Below, one piece after another: positions 44,348 through 54,271 of a DNA stretch of 64,000 nucleotides (position 1 is the stretch's first letter; every line of letters starts with the position of its first letter). The stretch is taken from assembly GCA_963738345.1 (NCBI GenBank), contig CAVTWI010000002.1, positions 3,162,001-3,226,000 of the forward strand. Direction: 5' to 3'. The position numbers and the translations under genes were made by a program. The notes under the pieces are model-generated. The model was not told where the DNA came from. It made no database searches and saw nothing but the letters and a program-made list of their open reading frames with translations. This DNA is from Bog-159 sp963738345 (lineage in GTDB: Bacteria > Acidobacteriota > Terriglobia > Bryobacterales > Bryobacteraceae).

Positions 44348-45487
44348 CTACGGGCCGGTGATTGCCTGAGCTTGCTCGAAAGCATCCGCATATACGGTAT
44401 TCAATATCCGGCGGTATTCGCCGCTTTCCATCAGCTCTATATCCCACAGGCCGCAGTTGTGCCAGTGGTCTCTGTCTTCCCAATCGAAACGGTCAAGGAT
44501 GGGATACAAGCACGCCCCTCCGACAAGAACTCCCGCGTCTATCGCCAAACGGATTTCGGAAGCGACTTCACTCAGCCACGGCGCCCGGCCGATGCCATAG
44601 TGGCTGGTTTCGGCAATAAAGAACGGGCGTTGGTAGCGGCTGCTCACTTCCGCGAGCAGGAGATGCAACAGCATCCAACGTGGGTCATTGGAGCCCGCGT
44701 CCCAATGCAGCTTACGGCCGCTGGGCATCTCCCATTCGTTGGCGGCATAGAAGTTCACGCCTAGGATGTCCAGGTATTGCTCCGCGCCTCCCAACTCCGG
44801 TTCGGTGTGGCCCGCGAGCATGTCCCAGGCTTCGAACTGACTGTTGCGTTGAGCCAGAGCGGGACCGGTGTTCCACGGCTCGGCGAGCGGTGCAACCGTG
44901 TGGATCAAAGGTTCGGGGGATATGATCCGCGCCCGCGGGTCCACCGCGCGAATGGTGTCGATGGCCGCGATAGCCGCCCGTACTACCTGGCGTTTCAGAT
45001 CCATATCGCGGCCATGGGCGTACGGAAAAATCAAACCGCGCGCCGCCGCCCAACTGAAGAATGATATCTCATTCACCGGCGAGTAAAAGGGAATCTCGTC
45101 GCTGTGATCCCGGTAGACACGCGCCGCTGCGCCCGCGAAGAGCGCAAAACGTTCAATAAACTCTGGGGAAAAGATATCGAGATCATCGGGCCAGCCGTAG
45201 TGAAACAGATCCCAGATCACCTGGATTTCTTCCTTTCTGGCGGCCTCAAGCATGGGAATCCATGACGACCAGTCGTAGCCGTCGCCTTGGTCGATCAAGT
45301 GCCAGCGCAATCCATCCCGCGCGGCTAGAATTCCTGTCTCACGCAATCGCCGGTAGTCTGCCGCGCAATATTTGTCGTGCTGCAAGGCGGCGATCATATC
45401 CAGCCGCGTCCCGAAGGAATTCCGATGCGTGGAACACTCAAAGCCCCCCAACCAGAACGACTGGAACAAACGCTTACTTGGGGTCAT
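44348..45487 (-). CDS. Glycoside hydrolase family 1-like protein
   Basis: Protein of 379 residues resembling GH1 beta-glycosidases but shorter than the usual ~450. The start FQSFWLGGFECSTHRN matches the family opening; the acid/base Glu is in YSPVNEISFFSWAA and the nucleophile in FFIAETSHYGIGR, both with near-canonical surroundings. No signal peptide, so it is cytoplasmic. It overlaps the end of the GH2 gene by 14 bp. Together with the downstream glycosyltransferase/mutase fusion, this points to processing of a glycoconjugate rather than scavenging, which is inference. Confidence 0.82.
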   Translation of the reverse strand: MTPSKRLFQSFWLGGFECSTHRNSFGTRLDMIAALQHDKYCAADYRRLRETGILAARDGLRWHLIDQGDGYDWSSWIPMLEAARKEEIQVIWDLFHYGWPDDLDIFSPEFIERFALFAGAAARVYRDHSDEIPFYSPVNEISFFSWAAARGLIFPYAHGRDMDLKRQVVRAAIAAIDTIRAVDPRARIISPEPLIHTVAPLAEPWNTGPALAQRNSQFEAWDMLAGHTEPELGGAEQYLDILGVNFYAANEWEMPSGRKLHWDAGSNDPRWMLLHLLLAEVSSRYQRPFFIAETSHYGIGRAPWLSEVASEIRLAIDAGVLVGGACLYPILDRFDWEDRDHWHNCGLWDIELMESGEYRRILNTVYADAFEQAQAITGP

Positions 45488-47334
45488 GAGTGGTGTGGTG
45501 GTCTTCAGGTGGGATCACGTATTGTGTCCTTTGCCGGTCCATCAACCGTTCGCGCCATTCCCATTCCAAATGGAAATCTCTTAGAGTCTGCGGCCCGCGG
45601 GTAGCCAGCGCGGTGGATTCCAACGGGATCTTGGGGGTACGGTCGGCAAACAAGAGACCGTTGGCTTCCTGATAGGTATCCGCAAACTGGGTGTAGCAGA
45701 AACCCGCCAGCACGGGGAGCGACCGTACCGTGCGCAAAAGATTTAAATATCGGTTGCCGAAATCTTCCGCCGATTGGGCTCGGGAATATCCCCAGGTGTT
45801 CGACGCCGATGGCGAGTAAGCGATACCGCCGAATTCGGTGATCATGATGGGCTGATCGTGCTTCTGTTCGTCAAGCGCCAGCAGGCGTCCCCCGGGCCGC
45901 TCGCGTTTGAAAAGCTGGGGAATATCGCCAAGTCCGTAACGCGCCGCGATGCGCTCGGGCCGATCATCGTAATCGTGTATCCCTATAATATCGGTTGCGA
46001 CACTCTCCCACCCGTCATTCCCAATGACCGGCCGCGTCGGATCGAGCGTCTTGGTCATGTGATACAGAGCCTGCACGTAGTGCCGCTGCGTGGGGCTACT
46101 CGGCAGATCCGGCACGCCCCAGGATTCGTTGAACGGCACCCACGCCACGATGCAGGGGTGGTTGTAGTCGCGTAGAATCACTTCGCTCCACTCCCGCGTC
46201 AACCGGTTCACGGAGGTGCGGGCGAAGCGATAGGCGCTAGGCATTTCTTCCCAGACCAGCAGGCCCAACCGGTCGGCCCAGTAGAGGTATCGCGCACACT
46301 CGATTTTTTGATGTTTGCGCACGCCGTTGAAGCCCATAGCTTTGGCTAGCTCCACATCGCGACGCAGGGCATTATCGTCGGGTGCGGTCAGTCCGCTTTC
46401 CGGCCAGTAGCCCTGATCGAGAACCATGCGCAATTGGTAGGGCCGGTTGTTCAATACGAACTTCTCGCCCTGCACGCCGATCTGGCGCAAGGCGGTGTAG
46501 CTTTCTACGGAATCGAGCAGTTCCCCAGCGGCGGTTTCCAGGCGCAGCTTAGCCTGGATCAGGGTCGGAGTAGACGGGCTCCAGGTGAGTTCATTGCGGT
46601 AATCGTCAATGCCAGGGTCCGAGAGAGCGATGCGGCGGTGTACTTCACCGGCGATTACCGTGTACGAGTCGTCCGCTAGGAGTTTACCGGCTCCGTAAAG
46701 CTGTACATTGCAGCGAAGTCCCTCCAATTGCTGCCCGTCGATCCACGCCTCGAAACCAATCTCCCAGCGCTCCAGGTTGGGAGTCCATCGTAACGCAATC
46801 GATGTACGTGGGCGGCACGCGCTCCAGCCAAACGGTCTGCCAGATGCCGCTGGTTCGCGGATACCAGATGGAGTGGGGATTCAGTTGCCAGTCCTGCTTG
46901 CCTCGTGGTTTAGATAGATCGGCTGGATCATCCTCTGCGCAGACGACCACTGTTTGCGGCCCGTCCGTCGTGAGCAGTTCAGTTATGTCCGCGGTAAAGG
47001 GCGTGTAGCCACCTTCATGGGTGATGGCGCTTTGGCCGTTCACCCAGACCTTGGCAGAGTAATCTACGGCTTCGAAGTGGATCAGCAGGCGATCGCCCGC
47101 CAACAAGCGTGGCGCTTCAAATTCCCGCCTGTACCAACAGGCTTGGAAGAAGTTGGTGTTAGCGATGCCGCTGGCGGCCGTTTCGGGAGAAAACGGCACG
47201 GTGATGGCGGCCTCCCAAGTGGGCTCATCGGGAGATTTCCAGGAACCGTTTCCGTCAATTGAAAAGCCCCAGATGCCATTCAAAGATACCCATTCCGGTC
47301 TTTCCAATTGAGGACGAGGATATATATGGTCCAT
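45474..47334 (-). pseudogene. Glycoside hydrolase family 2 protein, one frameshift
   Basis: GH2 beta-glycosidase (beta-galactosidase/beta-glucuronidase type), about 619 residues if repaired. The first frame starts at ATG 47334 (MDHIYPRPQLERPEWVSLNG) and covers the sugar-binding domain (YRREFEAPRLLAGDRLLIHFEAVDY). It shifts at about 46790-46797: removing one base there restores LRWTPNLERWEIGFEAW and then the second frame, which holds the barrel with GFNGVRKHQKIE, the acid/base Glu in WVPFNESWGVPD and the nucleophile in IMITEFGGIAYS. All catalytic residues are present. No signal peptide. First of the operon with GH1 and the glycosyltransferase fusion. Confidence 0.85.
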
Positions 47335-47494
47335 TAGTGATGAAACGCACGGTTAGATTTGATACTAGAAGAGCGTCAGTGACTCGCCCGCACTTAAACT
47401 GCCAGTTCCCTCTCCACTTTTATTAAGGATTTGTAACGCAACGAACAGAGGCTCGACGGACTCCCGCGTTATGCTGGGAGCTGTTGAGGTGCCC

Positions 47495-47662
47495 ATGAAA
47501 ACTCCTGTCGAATACATGACTTCAGCGGTAACGACGGACTTACTTAGTGAGTTAGGGCGGGCTACAACCGTGTATCACGAGGCCTCGCCCGACCGTGTGG
47601 AGAGCGCCCGCGAAGAGTACGAAGACGCGCTTCGGAAATTCTACGCTCAAAGCCGCCCGTAG
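47495..47662 (+). CDS. Small hypothetical protein
   Basis: Possible 55-residue protein starting MKTPVEYMTSAVTTDLL, followed by a helical, acidic region (ELGRATTVYHEASP; AREEYEDALRKFYAQ) that could form an amphipathic helix. A GAGG ribosome-binding site lies before ATG 47495. No family recognised. It is the only intact frame between the GH2 gene and the decayed region, divergent from the GH2 operon. Confidence 0.5.
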   Translation: MKTPVEYMTSAVTTDLLSELGRATTVYHEASPDRVESAREEYEDALRKFYAQSRP

Positions 47663-48221
47663 CATTTTCCGCCTTTACACCGTCGTCCTATGCATCCCAA
47701 CCCACAGGTATCGGCTGCGTAGACGCACGACATCCTTGATTACGGATGGAAGCTCTACGATCAAGTTAGTAGCGCAGCAGCGGCTGCGCGCATTCCGTTG
47801 CACTGGCCGCGCACGTGGGTGGCTGCCGCAACACCAAAGATCTTACGACCGCAGGTGGATTTACCCCGACAATTATGTGGGCCATGGCCAACAGAAGTTC
47901 CCGCGTTGACGAATGTGTCCGCCCTGAAGTTGACTTACGCGGACACCGGCTAAGAGTATTGCCCGCGGAAGTCATGCGCGCCTCGACGGCGATATCGCGT
48001 TGCCGGCCCTGCTCTCTCGGTGTTCAATTGGGTAGCGCCGGGGGTTGCGCAGAACTTGCCGCGGCGAGTCTGGAAGCAGGTGAAACTGCCTGTTCCGTCG
48101 AACGGCAGCGGCTCGGATAGACCGGCGCCACGTTGCCTTGCTGGATACAAGACCCTGGTTTGGCCCAGACCGCCGCAAACAACCGTCCGAATAAGTTGGA
48201 GGGCCCTTGCTGATTGGTGCG
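47663..48221 (+). other. Non-coding or decayed stretch, no intact gene
   Basis: No gene could be supported in these 559 bases. A stop-to-stop open frame on the plus strand (47723-47953) lacks a start and reads THDILDYGWKLYDQV followed by low-complexity Ala and then LPRQLCGPWPTEVPAL; it matches no family I recognise and may be a gene fragment. The rest shows no promoter, repeat or RNA structure that stands out. It directly precedes a clear isomerase pseudogene, so this may be part of the same decaying locus. Confidence 0.5.
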
Positions 48222-48708
48222 ATGAACCATCCCAGACACCCGATTCTCGAAGAAATCGAATGGATGGCTGAGATGGGTCTGGATTTCTTGGACCTACCCT
48301 AGAGCCTCCCGAGGCCGCCTCCTGGAAAGTGGATGCGCCTGCGGTCCGAGACGCCTTGCGGAAACATAAACTGCCGGTAGTGGGACACACCGCCTTTTAC
48401 CAACCCCTGGGCAGCGCTATCGAGGAATATCGGGCATGCCAACCTGCACGTGCCTCACAACACTACAGGTGAGATTCTGGCGGTTTGCAGCCCCCGGCTA
48501 CGCCACGTACACCTGCACGACAATAAAGGCGGATTCGAGGATTTACACTTGCCGCTGGGCACCGGCAAACCCTCGACGTCCGCGCGGCAATTCGCGCATT
48601 GAAACAATGCGGCTACAACGGCACCATTACTCTCGAGGTGTCAGTCCCGATCGCCATTACCTGGCTTATAGCCGCGATCTACTGCGGCGCATCTGGGACG
48701 AATCGTGA
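48222..48708 (+). pseudogene. Remnant of a xylose isomerase-like TIM-barrel gene
   Basis: Broken sugar phosphate isomerase/epimerase. It begins with ATG 48222 (MNHPRHPILEEIEWMAEMGLDFLDL), then shifts frame into LEPPEAASWKVDAPAVRDALRKH and VVGHTAFY, reaching IEEYR. About 100 residues that the family normally has are missing at ~48430, after which a third frame reads GHANLHVPHNTTGEILAV and LRHVHLHDNKGG (metal-site His). Two more shifts lead to LKQCGYNGTITLEV and finally YLAYSRDLLRRIWDES before TGA at 48706-48708. Multiple indels plus a large deletion make this a true pseudogene. It lies convergent to the glycosidase gene of the sugar locus. Confidence 0.85.
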
Positions 48709-48726
48709 ACTGCGCAACTGGCGGGG

Positions 48727-51098
48727 TTACTCATGCAACATCTGCCGGGTCACCGCGCCCCGCGCCAAAGAGAAACGTCCCAACTCATGGTTGCCTCGTC
48801 GATCCACAACCTTGATTTCTCCTCCTTCCGCTGAAGCTACGATCACTTCGGCTCGTCCGCCATTTGCCGACAAAACCAACCCGATGGTGTCTCCCTCCGG
48901 TTCGAAACAAATTCGATTCTGAAGTTCCTCCGGGACCAACACCGTTTTCCAACTCGTACTGACCGGCGAAGTAGTGTATAAAGTTTGGCCATCGCGCACC
49001 GCCAGAAGCGTCAGCGGGGCACCGTGATACGGGATCCGCGCAGCCGCTGCCCAATCCCAACCGGAAGGCAACACCGGGTTCACTTCCAGCCGCGCCGCAT
49101 GCGGAGAAATTCCCAAAAAGCTTTCCAGGCTGGACCAAATGAAGATTCCCGGAACGAACGAACTGAGCGGCATCCCCCTCTGCTTTAGATCGTCGCCGTT
49201 GAAATATTCTGGAAATTGGCCCGGCACCAAGTTGTATTTGCCTGAGTCCGGCAACTCCGTCAGCAGGGCGCCGGATTTGAGAGCTTTCAGGGCAAGGTCC
49301 GGTTGGCGACGTATAGCCGCGGCGCGCGCAATCCACAGACCCAGATTGGGCCACACGCCACCCAATAATCCGTAGTTGGCTGGATCGGCTCGCGGCTGAT
49401 ATTCTTTCTCCCGGGAACTGATGCTGCGGAATCCACCCGCACCTCCCGGCAGCGTCACGAAAAAACGGTCTGTGAACAAGTTATCGAGAATGGCCTGCGA
49501 AGTGGATTGATCGGCAAGCCCATAGAGAACGGGATACACTTCGTCGGCCGTATCCTGCTGGACGATCTGTCCGGCGGGGTTGATGTTCAGGTAATACGGC
49601 GCGTCAGTCCTCCCGGCCGGCCGAAGATACTGGTTGATGGCTTGGCGCAGATCCTCCGCGGAAGCCTTGAAACGAGCCTCGTTGCCGGCATCGCCAGCCG
49701 CTCCCGCCATCTCCGACACGGCAAGGAGTGCCTCATACGCCTCGCTGTTCACTTCCGTCACCGCGCCGGAGAGGTTGTAATCCGCGATGGCGTTGCGCCA
49801 GCCGAATAGGCCGCGCACGAATTTCTCTGTCGACGTACACCATACCAAGCCGTAGTGATTGTTTTCGCCAGCGTAGCGCTGTGCTTCGATAAACTCCGCT
49901 GAGCGAACCAGCGACGGATACACCCGCAGCAAGAAGCCCCGGTCTCCCGTCAGGCTGTAATAGTGTCGCGCGGCCAGCAATAACAGGGGGGTGTTGTCAT
50001 TGATATTCATGCCGTAGTCATCGCTGAAAATCGGATCGCGGGAAGCTTCCATGTACTCGGTAAACTTGCCGCTGGGTTCGAGGCCGTGCGCGAACCATAG
50101 CGCCAACAACTTGCTGGACCATGCCTGGGCGTAGTAACTGCTGCCCATCAGATACCACATCGAGTCGCGGCCTACTACGATATCGGAGGGTGGATTGTTG
50201 GTAAAGGCCTCCCCCCCCGGTATTCCGACTGCAAACGCAACTGCGTGATTTTGCCCCAGGCATTGGCACGGTTGATCACCCCATCCGGAGTGATCAGTTG
50301 GGCTGTCTGAAGGTAACGGCCGATAGCCTGCTCCGATTCATTCAGCAGGTGCCGCACGCGGAACAGATGCAAAGCGCGGCTGGGAGCGTCCGGCATATTG
50401 GCGTCGAAGGCCGCGTTCAACAGCATATTGGCGGCGTGCTCCTGGTTCCCCGGTGAATAAAGAAAACTCAGAGCGAACGCTTCCGGGCCCGTCCAGTCAT
50501 AATCCGTGGTCAATTCGGTAGACTCTTTTTTGGACTTGCTGGTTAAAGCCGCTGCTTGCGACGTCCCCCACAGGATGGCTGTTCCGCCGTCGTCATACCG
50601 AATGAGGGCGTACTTCCAACCCTTGAAATCAGAGGTCTCGACAGTCGCGCCCGCCGGCAGCAGAAGCCGCGACCGCACCCGCACGGATGAACCGCCATTT
50701 TCGCGTTCCAACAAATAGTGGCCGGCTCGGGCATAGCCGATTTCGAAGGGCAGAAAGAACTTCTTGGATATATTGCCATCGCCCACTCGGAACAAGGTCT
50801 GCTGATACGCCGGGTAGAAACTGGTGTGCATGGGCGTTGCGGAGTTAGCCCCGTCCGACATCTCAAGCGTCCACCCCAAGGCGTAATACCGCTGATTGGT
50901 GGACTCACGAAAACCGCGCCGCACGGTCGATGGGTAATCGGCGACATTGGTTTCGCGGTCCAGCGTAACGTACGTATTCAAGTTGCCGAGCGATTGGCCG
51001 CTCCCCAGGCTCTCGACGGGCCGGTCATAGAAGATCGCGCCCGCGGCCGACGAAAACGGCAGCCAGCATAAGACGCAGAATTTAGTAATTGATCGCAT
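48727..51098 (-). pseudogene. Secreted six-hairpin glycosidase, frameshifted at a C8 tract
   Basis: Large (alpha/alpha)6-barrel glycosidase-like protein, about 790 residues if repaired. The first frame (51098-50175) has a signal peptide (CVLCWLPFSSAAGAI) and a beta-rich N-terminal domain (LNTYVTLDRETNVADYPST). The second frame (from 50160 down) has the helical barrel, with YGMNINDNTPLLLLAARHYY, YGLVWCTSTEKFVRG and YGLLGGVWPNLGLW. They join at a run of eight C (50211-50218, plus strand): nine or six bases would restore EYRGGEAFTNNPPSD or EYRGEAFTNN. Family resembles glycogen-debranching/GH-like six-hairpin enzymes; substrate unknown. Follows the MFS gene by 3 bp, so part of the lactonase/MFS operon. 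Confidence 0.78.
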
Positions 51099-51101
51099 AA
51101 G

Positions 51102-52376
51102 TCAATCGACTCCAGCGCCCGGATCCACAAAGAACCAGAGCAGGCAAATGCAAAACATCATCAAGGCCGCGAAATCAATCGCCGTAATCCAACCATACCT
51201 ATCAGCCAGCGCGGGTGTCAGTACCGGCGAAAGCGCGCCGCCCAGGTTGGTCGCCGTATTTAGCACGCCGGCTACGGCTCCGGCATGGTGTTCGGAGAGG
51301 TCATTAGGCATGGCCCAACTGGTCACTGCCGCCACCCCGTTGCATCCGGCGGCCAGAGCCAGCAACGCAATAGCCCCATAAGCATTCTCAACGCGGGCGC
51401 CAATGGTGAGCAGAATCGCCGATCCCAGGGCTGCTGCAAAAACAGGTACGCGGCGGCCCCAGGGATGCCCCAGGCGGACGAGCATCCGGTCCGAGATCCA
51501 TCCCCCCAGAGGCGCCGCGACTAGAATGGCGAGGAAGGGCGTGGTGGACCAGTAACTCCCCGAGATCACCGCCAGCTTTCTCACATTTACCAGATACAGA
51601 AAGAACCACGTATAGAAAATATATGTCACGTAGCCCAGCATGAAATTACTGACCAAGAGGGCGTAAAGACTCGACCCGCGAAACATTTTTCGCCATGGCG
51701 GCCTGCCCGGATCGCCACCTCTGCGGTTGTGACCGATCAGGGCAAGTTCGACCGCATTGACGCCGGGATGCGCCTCCGGTCCTTCGGTCGACTGAAAATG
51801 CCACAACACCGCGACTGCCAGACCCAGCGCTCCGCAGATCACGAAGCAGGGCCGCCATCCGAAGCGCACCATCACCCACGCAATCAGGGGAGGCGTGACC
51901 GTACCTCCCAAACCTACCGCAATCAGAAACAGGCTGTTGCCGCGAGCGCGCTCACTCACGGCCATCCAGCGGCCGATCATTTTGTTGACATTGGGTAGCG
52001 CCGGCGCTTCACCGACTCCGATCAGAAAGCGCACGATCCAGAAACAGCCCACAATGCCCATTCCCGTCCACCTCAGGTTCGGTGCGCCAGCGGTGGAAGC
52101 CGTAAATACAGACCACCAGACGATAGCGGCAAGCAGCACCCGGCGCGCGCCGAACCGGTCACCGAGCCGGCCACCCGGAGCCTGAAACAATGCGTATTCC
52201 AAGACAAACGCGCTTAACAGACTGCCGATCTGAACGTTGGAGAGTGAAAACTCGCGCTGAATATATTTGGCCGCGACGTTCATATTGAAGCGGTCCACAA
52301 ACGTCAGGGTGACGACCAGCAGCAACAGGCCCGCGATTCTCCAACGCACGGCGGTAGGCTGCGGAGAGTCGCTCAT
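51102..52376 (-). CDS. MFS transporter, hexuronate/galactonate (ACS) type
   Basis: Inner-membrane transporter of 424 residues with twelve predicted helices. The first loop motif GGRLGDRFGARRVLL and the sequence FVDRFNMNVAAKYIQREFSLSN are typical of the anion:cation symporter group (ExuT, GudP, DgoT) that imports sugar acids. The frame is open to a TTG at 52409 that overlaps the lactonase stop; ATG 52376 is taken here but neither start has a convincing ribosome-binding site. Sits between the lactonase and glycosidase genes in one operon, fitting import of a sugar acid or lactone. Confidence 0.85.
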   Translation of the reverse strand: MSDSPQPTAVRWRIAGLLLLVVTLTFVDRFNMNVAAKYIQREFSLSNVQIGSLLSAFVLEYALFQAPGGRLGDRFGARRVLLAAIVWWSVFTASTAGAPNLRWTGMGIVGCFWIVRFLIGVGEAPALPNVNKMIGRWMAVSERARGNSLFLIAVGLGGTVTPPLIAWVMVRFGWRPCFVICGALGLAVAVLWHFQSTEGPEAHPGVNAVELALIGHNRRGGDPGRPPWRKMFRGSSLYALLVSNFMLGYVTYIFYTWFFLYLVNVRKLAVISGSYWSTTPFLAILVAAPLGGWISDRMLVRLGHPWGRRVPVFAAALGSAILLTIGARVENAYGAIALLALAAGCNGVAAVTSWAMPNDLSEHHAGAVAGVLNTATNLGGALSPVLTPALADRYGWITAIDFAALMMFCICLLWFFVDPGAGVD

Positions 52377-52405
52377 CGTGGCGCGGGCCGGCAAGGAGAT
52401 TCCGC

Positions 52406-53461
52406 TCAAGGACGGATGCCCGCGACCTTCATGTGAATACGGTAGACACTAGGCCTGGCGGTGATGTAGAGCGTATCTGCAGCCTCGTTGGGCGCCAGCG
52501 CCGCCGGACTGGAAGCTGTTGCGTATTTACCCCATGCGCAATTGTGCGGAATCTCCGGCAACGTAATTGTTCCAATCAATTCCCCTGCGAGCGTATAGAT
52601 CCGGATGCCCCCCGGCGATGAGAGGTACAGATTCCCTTTTGCATCCACCTTCATCCCGTCGGGAAGACCGTCACGCGTGTCGCTAGTCACGTCAGCGAAA
52701 ACGGTGCCCGGGCCAAGCGTACCGTCGGGCTTTACCGGATAACGCATCCAGATCTTGCGCGCCGGATCTGAGTTAGCCACATACAGGGTCTTCTCATCAG
52801 GTGAAAAAGCCAGCCCGTTGGGACGCGAGAGTTCAGCGGTAAGCAATTGCAGGTGAGACCCGTCAAGCCTGTAAAGACCGTTCACCCGTAACTCCTTCGC
52901 CGGATCGTCGTCCTGCTTTAGAAGCCCATAGGGCGGGTCGGAAAAGTAAATGGCGCCGTCTGACTTTACGATGACGTCGTTAGGGCTATTCAATCGTTTG
53001 CCTTGGTAGCGATCCGCCAGAATCGTTAGCGAGCCGTCCGGCTCAAGGCGGGTAACCCTGCGATTGCCGTGCTCGCAAATGATCAGCCGGCCCTGCTTAT
53101 CGATGGTAAGCCCGTTGGAGCCAATCACCGCTCCAGCAGGCGGCGTATCCGTGCCGTCATACCCGCTCGGTTTGCGGAAGACGGATTCGCCCGCGGCGGG
53201 CGTCCATTTGTAAATCGTGTTGCGGGGAATGTCACTGAAGAGCAGGTATCCCTCGGGCCGGTAAATGGGCCCTTCGGTGATCGCATGGCCGCCGGCGATC
53301 TTCTCGACCGGCGTCGAAACATCCACCAGGGCGTCAAGTTCGGGCTTGAGCCGCTCGATCTTTCCGATCCGGGCTCGGCTATCCGGCGCGGGATGGGAGC
53401 AACTTCCGCATAGCAGTATCGCTAAAGCGAGGACGCAACTTGGGGCCAATCGGCGCGGCAT
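52406..53461 (-). CDS. SMP-30/gluconolactonase-like protein, probable lipoprotein
   Basis: Six-bladed beta-propeller lactonase of 351 residues. The N-terminus (APSCVLALAILLCGSCSHP) looks like a lipoprotein signal with Cys in CGSC, though the residue at -3 is atypical. The propeller has GHAITEGPIYRPEGYLLFSDI (metal-binding Glu), GSNGLTIDKQGRLIICEHGNRRV, LNSPNDVIVKSDGAIYFSDPPYG (Asn and Asp ligands) and SRPNGLAFSPDEKTLYVANS. It would hydrolyse a sugar lactone to the acid in the periplasm. ATG 53461 has an AGGGTGG site. First gene of the operon; a perfect inverted repeat lies 22 bp upstream. Confidence 0.88.
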   Translation of the reverse strand: MPRRLAPSCVLALAILLCGSCSHPAPDSRARIGKIERLKPELDALVDVSTPVEKIAGGHAITEGPIYRPEGYLLFSDIPRNTIYKWTPAAGESVFRKPSGYDGTDTPPAGAVIGSNGLTIDKQGRLIICEHGNRRVTRLEPDGSLTILADRYQGKRLNSPNDVIVKSDGAIYFSDPPYGLLKQDDDPAKELRVNGLYRLDGSHLQLLTAELSRPNGLAFSPDEKTLYVANSDPARKIWMRYPVKPDGTLGPGTVFADVTSDTRDGLPDGMKVDAKGNLYLSSPGGIRIYTLAGELIGTITLPEIPHNCAWGKYATASSPAALAPNEAADTLYITARPSVYRIHMKVAGIRP

Positions 53462-53483
53462 AGCACCACCCTATATGAAATAT

Positions 53484-53511
53484 GTTCAGTTATACTGCCA
53501 TGCAACTGAAC
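53484..53511. promoter_or_regulatory. Inverted-repeat operator candidate upstream of the lactonase operon
   Basis: Perfect 8-bp inverted repeat GTTCAGTT and AACTGAAC separated by 12 bp, giving a 28-bp site that begins 22 bp upstream of the lactonase start codon. The same half-site pattern with the same spacing recurs at 59838-59865 and 61442-61469. A position this close to the start suggests repression by a bound regulator; the RpiR-family gene nearby is the best candidate. Confidence 0.7.
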
Positions 53512-53581
53512 CAACCTCAGGATAGCCTAACGCAGTTCGCCTAAACGGTCAAGAAGAAGTTCTCCGATTTCTTCTGCGGCC

Positions 53582-54271
53582 TCAACTCTCCCGCAAGAAA
53601 CGCATTTGCGGCAACAATTCGCCGCGCGATTTCTGCTCCAGCAGTTCCTGGTAATGCAGCAAGCCGGCTAGATCGCGCCCTTGCCGCACTTGCGCCTCAA
53701 TACCGCGTTCCACTTCGCGCAGGAGTTCGGCACCTTCCAATGCTGATTCAAGCCGCGCAGCCGGCACCACTACGATGCCGTCCGCGTCGCCGATTACCCA
53801 ATCCTCGGGACACACCACCGCTCCGGCGCATTGGATGGGAATTCCAGTTTCCCCGCGGTACTCCGCGCCACCCGCGTTGGGCACCGCGGCACGCGCAAAC
53901 ACGGGTAAGGAATCTCTGGCGATTTCGGCGGAATCCCGTATGGCACCGTCGATTACCACGCCGGCCAAGCCTTTCAACCGCGCACAGATGGTGGTAATAC
54001 CGCCCCACAGAGCCGTATTCAATTCCCCCCGGCCGTCGATCACCAAAACATAACTGGCAGGACACTCCGATAGCGCTTTTCCAACCATCAGAATATCCGC
54101 GGTGTGGACGCGCAACGTGTAAGCCGGCCCGCGCATGCGCTGGTTCGCCGACCAGCAACGCATATCGTGATACATAGCGCCGCCCTTACCCAAAGCATCT
54201 GACAGAAGTGCGGGACGCACGCCGTCGATACGTTGCAAAATGCGCGCTAACGGGGGATCTTGCGTGGTCAC
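53582..54271 (-). CDS. RraA-family aldolase/lyase-like protein
   Basis: Protein of 229 residues of the RraA family, which includes 4-hydroxy-4-methyl-2-oxoglutarate/4-carboxy-4-hydroxy-2-oxoadipate aldolases and other sugar-acid aldolases rather than true RNase E regulators. Typical parts are ALLSDALGKGGAMYHDM, VLVIDGRGELNTALWGG and GLAGVVIDGAIRDSAEI (Arg and Asp of the metal site), then WVIGDADGIVVVPAARLE. The start is a GTG at 54271 inside the end of the dehydrogenase gene (GTGA overlap), so the pair is translationally coupled. Cleavage of a keto-aldonate is inferred from context. Confidence 0.82.
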   Translation of the reverse strand: MTTQDPPLARILQRIDGVRPALLSDALGKGGAMYHDMRCWSANQRMRGPAYTLRVHTADILMVGKALSECPASYVLVIDGRGELNTALWGGITTICARLKGLAGVVIDGAIRDSAEIARDSLPVFARAAVPNAGGAEYRGETGIPIQCAGAVVCPEDWVIGDADGIVVVPAARLESALEGAELLREVERGIEAQVRQGRDLAGLLHYQELLEQKSRGELLPQMRFLRES

